A stretch of DNA of 5,956 nt, from assembly GCA_934613185.1 (NCBI GenBank), contig CAKTSO010000118.1, positions 1-5,956 of the forward strand, written 5' to 3'. The notes below the pieces were generated by a model. It was not told where the DNA came from. It was given only the letters and a program-made list of their open reading frames with translations, and ran no database searches. Within the stretch, counting starts at the first letter, position 1. Every line of letters starts with the position of its first letter. Source of the DNA: an uncultured Clostridia bacterium. GTDB taxonomy: Bacteria > Bacillota > Clostridia > Christensenellales > Maliibacteriaceae. This document shows positions 1 through 5,052 of this stretch, one piece after another. The translations under genes and the position numbers were made by a program.

Positions 1-474
1 CCCCTCCAGCGCGCCGAGGCCCATCAGATAAAGATCGGCGATCGTCGCGGCGGCGGAGTTCTGCCGCGCCTGCGCGGCCGCAACGGCGCGAACGAGTTTT
101 TCATCCACGACGGCGCTGGCGAAAAATTCATGCAGCGCCGCAAAATAGCGCGAAGATCGCACGTCCAAAACGGGCAGCCCGCCAAGCGCGCCCGCGGCGG
201 CTTTTTTGTCGTATCCTTCCACCGAGACCGCCAAAATGGGGATCAGGCGGTGCATCGCGTCGCGCACGGCCGCGGCGCAGTTTTTATCGGAAAACGTCGT
301 TTTGCAGACGATCAGAACGAGCACGCAGGCGTCGTCCGCCATCTGCTCTTCCACGCGCGCCCAAGGACACACGCGCCGCACATCCCACGCAACGCCGTGC
401 CCCTTTTCCTGCACGGCGGCGGGAAAGCATACGCTTACGACCGACAGATTTGCCGCATGTTCAACCGTATCCAA
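1..474 (-). CDS. Probable TIR-like domain protein, N-terminal 158 residues (3' end outside window)
   Basis: The reading frame is open from 474 to the left edge. The TTG start at 474-472 is chosen because GGGAGG at 488-483 lies 8 bases upstream. An in-frame ATG at 561 falls inside the -10 box and cannot be used. Residues 10-17 form a short hydrophobic strand. Residues 25-45 (GHGVAWDV, then a PW-x-RVEEQM helix) and the strand VLVLIVCKTTFSDKNC (51-66) resemble the middle of a bacterial TIR fold, followed by strand IPILAV (78-83). Bacterial TIR domains often act as NAD-cleaving or scaffold modules. The glutamate usually found a few residues after the Trp/Asn-Cys of the SxxNC motif is absent here (NC-AAAV), and the first helix is very short, so NADase activity is doubtful. 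Residues 144-158 (ADLYLMGLGALEG) look like the start of Sel1/TPR-type repeats. The coding call is firm; the domain call is tentative and rests on pattern recognition only. Confidence 0.68.
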   Translation of the reverse strand, partial: MDTVEHAANLSVVSVCFPAAVQEKGHGVAWDVRRVCPWARVEEQMADDACVLVLIVCKTTFSDKNCAAAVRDAMHRLIPILAVSVEGYDKKAAAGALGGLPVLDVRSSRYFAALHEFFASAVVDEKLVRAVAAAQARQNSAAATIADLYLMGLGALEG

Positions 475-482
475 ACCATTAT

Positions 483-488
483 CCTCCC
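483..488 (-). promoter_or_regulatory. Ribosome binding site that fixes the TTG start at 474
   Basis: On the minus strand GGGAGG is followed after 8 bases by TTG. The ATG that sits closer (479-477) meets a stop in its own frame after a few codons. This site is the main reason for choosing TTG over other starts. Confidence 0.7.
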
Positions 489-510
489 AACTGTTCCTTG
501 CAATGATCAG

Positions 511-546
511 CCTTGCGCGCGGGACATGCGCCCGCGCAAGGTTTTT
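511..546. other. GC-rich hairpin in the leader of the TIR-like gene; possible rightward terminator
   Basis: The arms are CCTTGCG (511-517) plus CGGG (520-523), pairing with CCCG (531-534) plus CGCAAGG (535-541). That gives 11 pairs with a two-base CG bulge and a 7-base loop. On the plus strand the stem is followed directly by TTTTT (542-546), which is the form of an intrinsic terminator for rightward transcription. On the minus strand there is no T-run, so in the leader mRNA of the TIR-like gene (transcript start about 553) it would be a plain stem-loop 22 bases ahead of the ribosome binding site. It may shield the 667 gene from antisense read-through, or act in the leader. Confidence 0.55.
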
Positions 547-559
547 CGACTCTTGTTTC

Positions 560-588
560 ATTATACACACGCAATTTCGAGCAGGCAA
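560..588 (-). promoter_or_regulatory. Promoter of the TIR-like gene
   Basis: On the minus strand TTGCCT (588-583) is separated by 17 bases from a perfect TATAAT (565-560). The predicted transcript start is near 553, giving a leader of about 80 bases before the TTG at 474. This is a standard sigma-A-type arrangement. Confidence 0.7.
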
Positions 589-615
589 ATCCTTTTTCGG
601 CAAAGCGCAGATTTA

Positions 616-624
616 TGTTATAAT
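616..624 (+). promoter_or_regulatory. Extended -10 promoter of the 667-2247 gene
   Basis: TG-T-TATAAT (616-624) is a perfect extended -10 element. No good -35 box is seen at the usual spacing (TTCGGC at 596-601), which is acceptable for extended -10 promoters. The predicted start is near 631, giving a leader of about 36 bases. The -10 box sits inside an 11-base palindrome, GTTAT-A-ATAAC (617-627). The promoter is divergent from that of the TIR-like gene, with the two -10 boxes about 55 bases apart. Confidence 0.65.
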
Positions 625-666
625 AACTACCGAATCCGACATTGAAAAGAAAGAGGAGCATCTTTA

Positions 667-2247
667 ATGTTCAACGCCGCCTATCTTTCGCAAAACGGCC
701 GCGTCAGCGCGCTGTATCTTCTGGATCTGATGCAAAGCGACACGCTCTTTTTCCGCAGCGACGAGATCGTCTTTGAAAACGGCCGCCGCCGTATCCGCGG
801 CATGCAGCTCGACGCCGCCCGCGCCGAAAAGCTCCCGGAGGTTTCCGACGACATCGAACGCTTTTCCGCCGCCGTCGCCGACTGGACGGCCTACGCCGAG
901 GAAAACAGCGGCGTGTATCTGGACGCGGAATCGTTTTCCAAAAAAGCGCGCGAGATCGCGGGCGACGAGCCTTTGACGGCGATCGAGCTTATGAATTTTC
1001 TCTGCCGCAACTTCGTCAAGCTCTCGCGAAGCGGGGAATTGTTCATCGCCGCCGCGGACGAAGACGTCAAATCCGCGTTCCCGACACTCGGCTCGATGCT
1101 GCGCCGTCTCATCCGCGCGGCGCTTGCCTACGACGGCAGCCCCGCGCAGCAGATCAACGTCATCGTCGCCACCGGCGGTCCCGACATCGCCGCGCGTCTC
1201 GTCCTGCGCCGCCGTCTCGTCGCCGCCGCGGCAAACGCCGAAAAAGACTCGTTTTCGTGCGAAGAGCTCGCCGAATCGCTCGGCGAATCTTGCGAAAAAA
1301 CGCGCGAAGCGCTGCGCCGTCTTTGCGAACTCGGCGTTTTCGAAGAAAAAGGCGAGCGCTTTTGTCTCGACTACGATTCGCGCGAGGCGGCGATCCTTCT
1401 GGCGGAATCCGACGCGGCGCGCGAAGCGCGAAAAAATCGCGAACCGATCCGCGCGGCGTTTTTGTCCCGCGCCGTTTCCCGCTACGAGCGCGTGAAAAAC
1501 GCGGCGGCGGACTGCGCCGCGGCGCTGGAACGGGACCGGCAGGACGCGGAAGAAATAAACGCGCAGCTTGCCCAAACACAGGCGCAGTCCGAAGAGTCCG
1601 GCCGCCGCGCGGCAAAAAAATCCTCCGCGGCAAGTCAGGCGGGCACAGCATTTTTGTTCGTGTTCGGCGCGCTGTTTTTCTGTGTCGCGGCGTACTTTTT
1701 CTTCGTCCCCGACGCGCCGCAAATATTCTCGTTTTCTCACGTTTCCGTCGCCGCGATTGCGATGGGCGCGGGCGCTGCGTTCGTCCTGATCGGCTTCCTT
1801 CGCCTGATCGCCGCCGCGCGTGCCAAACGCCGCGCACAGGCTCTGCGCGAACAGGCCGCTTCCCTCGCCGACGCGCTTTCGCGCATCGAATCCGATATTG
1901 CGCAGAAAAAGCGGGAAAGCGGCGTCTATGCGGCGTATCTCGTGCTGGCCCGCGCGATCGCGCAGGACATGCAGCGCGGCGATTTTCGAGGCGTCGACCT
2001 CGCCGAAAAGCTCGTCCCGGGCGAAGTGTTCGCCGTATTGTCCGACGACAGGGCGCCCGCCGTGCGCGCGCAGATCGTCACGACGCTTTCACACTGCGGC
2101 ACGGCGACGGAAAACGAACTTGCGTTTTTGACGGGCGCGGGACACGAACGCGTCCGCCGCGCGCTTTACGAAATGATCGCCGCCGGACAGGTCGTCCTGT
2201 GGCAGGAAGACGGCGCGCGCAAATACTGCCTGTGCCAGAGTCTGTAA
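667..2247 (+). CDS. Unrecognised membrane protein with two winged-helix-like segments, 526 aa
   Basis: The ATG at 667 has AGAGGAG (652-658) 8 bases upstream. I do not recognise the family. What can be seen, in order: an alpha-helical N-terminal part (1-195) with no motif I can name. A winged-helix-like segment follows at about 196-236 (CEELAESLG, then a recognition-helix-like TREALRRLCELGVF and a wing). A charged, Ala/Gln/Glu-rich probable coiled coil covers about 265-320. Two hydrophobic helices lie at about 327-348 and 359-383, joined by a short loop. A second coiled coil spans about 384-425. A C-terminal winged-helix-like segment ends the protein (about 463-524: AQIVTTLSHCG, ENELAFLTG, HERVRRALYEMIAAGQV, then a wing). 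Basic residues flank both membrane helices (RRAAKK before, RAKRR after), so both large parts should be cytoplasmic. It may sense or scaffold at the membrane, or bind DNA there; the winged helices could equally mediate protein contacts. It is divergent from the TIR-like gene and ends in a strong terminator. Confidence 0.88.
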   Translation: MFNAAYLSQNGRVSALYLLDLMQSDTLFFRSDEIVFENGRRRIRGMQLDAARAEKLPEVSDDIERFSAAVADWTAYAEENSGVYLDAESFSKKAREIAGDEPLTAIELMNFLCRNFVKLSRSGELFIAAADEDVKSAFPTLGSMLRRLIRAALAYDGSPAQQINVIVATGGPDIAARLVLRRRLVAAAANAEKDSFSCEELAESLGESCEKTREALRRLCELGVFEEKGERFCLDYDSREAAILLAESDAAREARKNREPIRAAFLSRAVSRYERVKNAAADCAAALERDRQDAEEINAQLAQTQAQSEESGRRAAKKSSAASQAGTAFLFVFGALFFCVAAYFFFVPDAPQIFSFSHVSVAAIAMGAGAAFVLIGFLRLIAAARAKRRAQALREQAASLADALSRIESDIAQKKRESGVYAAYLVLARAIAQDMQRGDFRGVDLAEKLVPGEVFAVLSDDRAPAVRAQIVTTLSHCGTATENELAFLTGAGHERVRRALYEMIAAGQVVLWQEDGARKYCLCQSL

Positions 2248-2260
2248 AAAACAGAATTTT

Positions 2261-2298
2261 AAAAGCGATTCGGGCTCGATCGAACCCGAATCGCTTTT
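2261..2298. terminator. Two-way intrinsic terminator between convergent genes
   Basis: A perfect 14-bp stem, AAAAGCGATTCGGG (2261-2274) against CCCGAATCGCTTTT (2285-2298), encloses a 10-base loop. Rightward it is followed by a T-rich tail (TT-G-TTTTT, 2299-2306), ending transcripts of the 667 gene 13 bases after its stop codon. Leftward it is followed by TTTT-AAAATT on the minus strand and can end nadE transcripts, whose stop codon is 10 bases away. The loop contains the palindrome TCGATCGA. Confidence 0.9.
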
Positions 2299-2307
2299 TT
2301 GTTTTTC

Positions 2308-4212
2308 TTAAAGCTCTTCCGCCTCGCAAAGCCACGCGCGGGCGCTCGCCTCGGAGGGCATGCGCCAGTCGCCGCGCGGAGACAGGCACACCGCGCCGAT
2401 CTTCACGCCGTCGGGCAGGCAGTTGCGCTTGAACTGCTGGGTAAAGAAGCGGCGATAGAACGTCAGCATCGTCTCCTTCAGCGTCTGCCGCGGCACGTCG
2501 GGGAACGCGACGCACGCCAGCGCAAAGATCTTCCCCGGCGCAGAGCCGTTTCGAAGCGCGTGATAGAGAATGAAATCATGGATGTCGTATTTGCCGATGC
2601 GCTCCTCGGTCTTCTGCGCGATCTGTCCGTTTTCGTCGGGCGGCAGAAGCTCGGGGCTGATGGGCGTGTCGAGCACGGTCTGCAAAACGTGCGCAAGCTG
2701 CGGGCGCGTCTTTGCGTAGGCCGCGATGACGTATTGCACGAGCGTCTTGGGCACGCTCGCGTTGACGGCGTACATGCTCATGTGGTCGCCGTTGTAGGTG
2801 CACCACCCGAGCGCCAGCTCGGAAAGATCGCCTGTGCCGACGACGAGGCCGCCCGTCTGGTTGGCCACGTCCATCAAAATCTGCGTGCGCTCGCGCGCCT
2901 GCGTGTTTTCATACGTCACGTCGCGGACGTCCGGATCGTGACCGATGTCCGAAAAATGCTGCATGCAGGCCTTGTCGATCGGGATGATGCGAAGCGACGC
3001 GCCGAAGCAGTCGATGAGCTCGCGCGCGCTGTCGTACGTCCGCTTCGTCGTGCCGAAGCCGGGCATGGTGATCGCGATGATGTTTTCGCTCGGGAGATTG
3101 CACATTTCGAACGCCTGCGCCGTGACGATCAGCGCGAGCGTCGAGTCAAGCCCGCCCGAAATGCCGACGACGGCGGTCTTCATGCCGGTTTTGCGAAGGC
3201 GCGTGGCAAGCCCCGTCGCCTGAAGGCGCACGATCTCGGCGCATCTTGCGGCAAGCTCGTCCGCATTCTGCGGGACGAACGGATAGGCGCATACCTCGCC
3301 CGGAAGCTCGGCGCTGTCAACGCTCTTGTAAACGATGCGCCGCACGGGCATCGGCGCGCCCGCATGAAGGCTCGTCCCCATGCGAAGGCGGTCATGCTCG
3401 ATGCGTTCCAGATCGATCAGCCCTTCGATAAGCCCGAATTCATAGATTGACTCGGCCTTCTTCTGCCCGTTGTCGTAAATCAGATCATGCCCCGAAAACA
3501 CAAGGTCGCTCGTGCTTTCGTCCATGCCGGAAGACGCGTAGACATAGCCGCAGATGCAGCGTGCCGACTGCGTCGAGACGATCTGGCGGCGGTAGGCGCT
3601 CTTGGTCAGCACTTCGTCGCTCGCGGAAAGATTGACGATGACGTTCGCGCCCGCGGCGGCGAGAAAACTGCTCGGCGGGACGTTGACCCAAAGGTCTTCG
3701 CAAATTTCCGCGCCGACGCACAGCGATCCTTCCTCGTCGCAGAACAGAAGGTCGCACCCGAAGGGCACGTCGCGCCCCGCGATGCGAACGGTATCCTCCC
3801 GCGCGTTGTTTCCCGGCTCGAACCAGCGCGCCTCGTAAAACTCGCCGTACGTCGGAAGATAGCTCTTGGGCACCGCGCCCAAAATGCGCCCGTTGGCCAT
3901 GGCGACGGCGCAGTTATACAATCTCCCGCAGGAAGCCACGGGCGCGCCGACGAAGACGAGCTTCCCCGCCATGGCAGCCCGCCCCGTCGCCGCGCAAAGC
4001 TCGTCCAGCGCGCGGTCGCTCGCCGAAAGAAGCGTCTTTTGCATGAAAAGATCGCCGCAGGTGTAGCCCGTGGTGCAAAGTTCGGGGAAGACGATCACCT
4101 CGGCGCTCGTCTCGGTCATCATTTTTGCGATCGCGCGCGCGTTCTCGGCGGGATCGGCAATGGCAAGGCGCGGCGTCGCGGCGGCGGCGCGCACGAATTG
4201 ATAGCGTCTCAT
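2308..4212 (-). CDS. nadE: Glutamine-dependent NAD(+) synthetase, 634 aa
   Basis: Cytoplasmic enzyme of the last step of NAD synthesis (EC 6.3.5.1). It converts deamido-NAD to NAD using ATP and ammonia released from glutamine. The N-terminal nitrilase-type glutaminase domain (about 1-290) shows the expected Glu-Lys-Cys triad: E44 in FPELCTTGY, K116 in PKSYLP and C171 in GAEICEDLW. The C-terminal synthetase domain carries the ATP-pyrophosphatase loop SGGLDS (352-357), the TTKRTYDSA region (388-396), TGDLSELALGW (460-470) and NGDHMSMY (474-481). The tail ends with QQFKRNCLPDGVK and SPRGDWRMPS, typical of the long two-domain form, so the gene is complete. The ATG at 4212 is chosen because the protein alignment begins at MRRYQFVRAAA; a 28-codon upstream extension would run over the promoter. 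AGAAAGG (4231-4225) lies 12 bases upstream, a slightly long spacing. Convergent with the 667 gene; apparently transcribed alone. Confidence 0.97.
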   Translation of the reverse strand: MRRYQFVRAAAATPRLAIADPAENARAIAKMMTETSAEVIVFPELCTTGYTCGDLFMQKTLLSASDRALDELCAATGRAAMAGKLVFVGAPVASCGRLYNCAVAMANGRILGAVPKSYLPTYGEFYEARWFEPGNNAREDTVRIAGRDVPFGCDLLFCDEEGSLCVGAEICEDLWVNVPPSSFLAAAGANVIVNLSASDEVLTKSAYRRQIVSTQSARCICGYVYASSGMDESTSDLVFSGHDLIYDNGQKKAESIYEFGLIEGLIDLERIEHDRLRMGTSLHAGAPMPVRRIVYKSVDSAELPGEVCAYPFVPQNADELAARCAEIVRLQATGLATRLRKTGMKTAVVGISGGLDSTLALIVTAQAFEMCNLPSENIIAITMPGFGTTKRTYDSARELIDCFGASLRIIPIDKACMQHFSDIGHDPDVRDVTYENTQARERTQILMDVANQTGGLVVGTGDLSELALGWCTYNGDHMSMYAVNASVPKTLVQYVIAAYAKTRPQLAHVLQTVLDTPISPELLPPDENGQIAQKTEERIGKYDIHDFILYHALRNGSAPGKIFALACVAFPDVPRQTLKETMLTFYRRFFTQQFKRNCLPDGVKIGAVCLSPRGDWRMPSEASARAWLCEAEEL

Positions 4213-4279
4213 AGTACACTCAAACCTTTCTGTCCGCGATTTCCGTTTTCGCGGGAGGATGCATTTCGACGACACCGCC

Positions 4280-4309
4280 AGTATACCACGATGCACACGG
4301 GCGTTTCAA
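4280..4309 (-). promoter_or_regulatory. Promoter of nadE
   Basis: On the minus strand TTGAAA (4309-4304) is followed after 18 bases by TATACT (4285-4280), which is preceded by TG at -15/-14 (an extended -10). The predicted transcript start is near 4273, with a leader of about 60 bases. The leader holds a small stem, CCGCGA (4254-4249) with TCGCGG (4239-4234), just before the ribosome binding site. No recognised riboswitch or NAD-repressor site is evident. Confidence 0.72.
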
Positions 4310-4326
4310 TTCATCTGCGTCGATTC

Positions 4327-4354
4327 AAAAAAGGCGGCTTGCGCCGCCTTTTTT
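4327..4354. terminator. Two-way intrinsic terminator after the collagen-like gene
   Basis: AAAAAAGGCGGC (4327-4338) pairs with GCCGCCTTTTTT (4343-4354) around a 4-base TTGC loop. On the minus strand this is a GC stem followed by TTTTTT, placed 35 bases after the stop of the collagen-like gene and ahead of the nadE promoter. It therefore separates the two transcription units. The symmetric A/T tracts allow it to work in both directions. Confidence 0.88.
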
Positions 4355-4388
4355 CGCCGCGCAAAGCGGCAGGTTCGCGATAAGAAGC

Positions 4389-4853
4389 TCAGCCGCCCGC
4401 GGCCGGTTCGCCGGGGTCGCCTTTATCTCCTTTATCGCCCTTTTCTCCTTTATCGCCCTTGTCGCCTTTTTCCCCTTTTTCGCCGGGGTCGCCCTTGGCG
4501 CCCTGCGGACCGGCGGGGCCGCGTTCGCCCTGCAGGCCCATCAGCCCGCGCTCGCCCTTTTCTCCGGTATCGCCTTTGACGCCCTGCGGTCCGGCGGGGC
4601 CGATCGGGCCGCGTTCGCCCTGCTCGCCTTTGTCGCCTTTGTCGCCCTTTTCTCCTTTGTCGCCCTTGTCGCCCTTTTCACCCTTTTCGCCGCGTACATT
4701 GCCCGCGTCGATGCTGGAACCGTCGCTCAAGGACAGGATCAGATGGCCCTTGTCGTTGACACGCGCGCCGACAACGTTTCCGACGCTTTTCCCGCAGCCG
4801 AGACAGGAAAAGATCATCAGCGCCGCAAGGATGACAGCAAATCGCTTTTTCAT
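4389..4853 (-). CDS. Collagen-like (Gly-X-Y) lipoprotein, 154 aa
   Basis: The ATG at 4853 has a perfect GGAGG (4865-4861) 7 bases upstream. A GTG 14 codons earlier lacks such a site. Residues 1-20 form a signal peptide (MKKR, then a hydrophobic core). It ends in a probable lipobox, with the lipidated cysteine at C20 (LGC-GK) or C17 (IFSC), so the protein should be anchored outside the membrane. Residues 21-54 are a short globular lead-in with the pattern DKGHLILSLSDGSSIDAGNV, which commonly precedes collagen repeats in gut Firmicutes proteins. Residues 55-150 are 32 uninterrupted Gly-X-Y triplets: EK/DK-rich tracts at both ends and Pro/Gln-containing triplets (PIG, PAG, PQG) in the middle. 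It ends with AAGG. Such repeats form triple helices, and Lys to Asp/Glu pairs stabilise them without hydroxyproline. No C-terminal trimerisation domain is seen. Function is unknown; a surface stalk, spacer or adhesin is possible. Confidence 0.93.
   Translation of the reverse strand: MKKRFAVILAALMIFSCLGCGKSVGNVVGARVNDKGHLILSLSDGSSIDAGNVRGEKGEKGDKGDKGEKGDKGDKGEQGERGPIGPAGPQGVKGDTGEKGERGLMGLQGERGPAGPQGAKGDPGEKGEKGDKGDKGEKGDKGDKGDPGEPAAGG
4404..4691 (-). repeat. 32-unit 9-bp coding repeat (Gly-X-Y triplets)
   Basis: Ninety-six codons give glycine at every third position without a break. The order is an EK/DK block (7 triplets, 4691-4629), a mixed Pro-rich middle, then the same 7-triplet order EK-EK-DK-DK-EK-DK-DK again (4484-4422). 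The middle also contains a diverged duplication: the triplets ER, PA, PQ, then VK or AK, DT or DP, EK occur twice (residues 79-99 and 109-126), differing by one extra PI triplet. Confidence 0.92.
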
Positions 4854-4911
4854 GTCCGTACCTCCGAAAAAAATATGTGTTTTTGAACGCCGCACGCATT
4901 ATGACAGTTTC

Positions 4912-4941
4912 AGTATAGCATGCCGCCCGCGGCGGGCGCAA
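4912..4941 (-). promoter_or_regulatory. Promoter of the collagen-like gene
   Basis: On the minus strand TGC-TATACT (4920-4912) is an extended -10 element. The best -35 is a weak TTGCGC (4941-4936) with an 18-base spacer. The predicted start is near 4905, giving a leader of about 50 bases. The -35 and spacer overlap a GC-rich inverted repeat at 4924-4938. The promoter is divergent from that of asnA. Confidence 0.58.
4924..4938. repeat. Short GC-rich inverted repeat between divergent promoters
   Basis: CGCCCG (4924-4929) and CGGGCG (4933-4938) flank CGG. The repeat lies over the -35/-10 spacer of the collagen-like promoter and about 25 bases upstream of the asnA -35 box. It could be an operator, but GC-rich inverted repeats arise easily by chance in DNA of this composition. 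Confidence 0.3.
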
Positions 4942-4963
4942 GCGCTTTTCCCCTCCCGCCGCA

Positions 4964-4991
4964 TTGACATTTCGGTCGTTTTCGCTACAAT
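4964..4991 (+). promoter_or_regulatory. Promoter of asnA
   Basis: A perfect TTGACA (4964-4969) is followed after 16 bases by TACAAT (4986-4991). The predicted start is near 4998, which leaves a leader of only about 50 bases. This is too short for a T-box or other large riboswitch. Confidence 0.78.
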
Positions 4992-4998
4992 ATTATGT

Positions 4999-5052
4999 AT
5001 GAAATTACCGTCTTTCTCAAAAGGCGCAGACGATAAAGGAGATTTTGGATGA
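4999..5052 (+). other. Possible 17-codon upstream reading frame overlapping the asnA start
   Basis: The frame MKLPSFSKGADDKGDFG begins at or within a base or two of the predicted transcript start, so it has no room for a ribosome binding site and could only be read leaderless. Its TGA (5050-5052) overlaps the asnA ATG as ATGA, an arrangement seen in translational coupling. It contains the asnA ribosome binding site. This may be chance. Confidence 0.2.

Noticed and set aside
475..561. ATG at 561 as the start of the TIR-like gene
   Set aside because: This ATG is part of the TATAAT-G of the predicted promoter, so it lies upstream of the transcript start and has no ribosome binding site.
130..667. 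Plus-strand frames of 171 and 153 codons opposite the TIR-like gene
   Set aside because: Arg/His/Ser-rich composition and no promoter or ribosome binding site. The minus-strand frame has both.
664..1740. Long minus-strand open frame (358 codons) opposite the membrane protein gene
   Set aside because: It is Arg/Ala-rich without domain signs, lacks a ribosome binding site, and lies opposite a gene with a good start, promoter and terminator. Long antisense frames are expected in GC-rich DNA.
1257..2432. Plus-strand 391-codon open frame in another frame of the membrane protein gene
   Set aside because: Extremely Arg-rich, runs through the terminator, and has no ribosome binding site.
1..4212. 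A functional NAD link between the TIR-like protein and NadE
   Set aside because: TIR enzymes consume NAD and NadE makes it, but the genes are in separate units about 1.8 kb apart, the TIR call is tentative, and the catalytic Glu seems missing. NadE is a housekeeping gene, so the proximity is not evidence.
4213..4296. Upstream start for NadE at 4296
   Set aside because: The extra 28 residues do not resemble the family N-terminus and the start would lie upstream of the predicted transcript start.
2299..4383. Plus-strand open frames of 383 and 298 codons opposite nadE
   Set aside because: nadE is unambiguous on the other strand with all catalytic motifs. These frames have His/Arg-rich unordered composition and no start signals.
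4404..4691. Possible CRISPR or other tandem DNA repeat
   Set aside because: The 9-base period is explained by Gly-X-Y codons. There are no constant repeats with unique spacers.
4854..4895. Upstream GTG start for the collagen-like protein
   Set aside because: There is no ribosome binding site, and it would bury the signal peptide behind 14 residues. The ATG at 4853 has a perfect GGAGG.
4992..5048. T-box or other riboswitch before asnA
   Set aside because: The predicted leader is only about 50 bases and lacks a T-box-like sequence or terminator hairpin.
4459..5052. Plus-strand Ser-Pro-rich open frame opposite the collagen-like gene
   Set aside because: It is the mirror image of the Gly-X-Y codons (SPxSPx repeats) and would overlap the asnA promoter. 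The minus strand has a signal peptide, GGAGG and an ordered triplet pattern.
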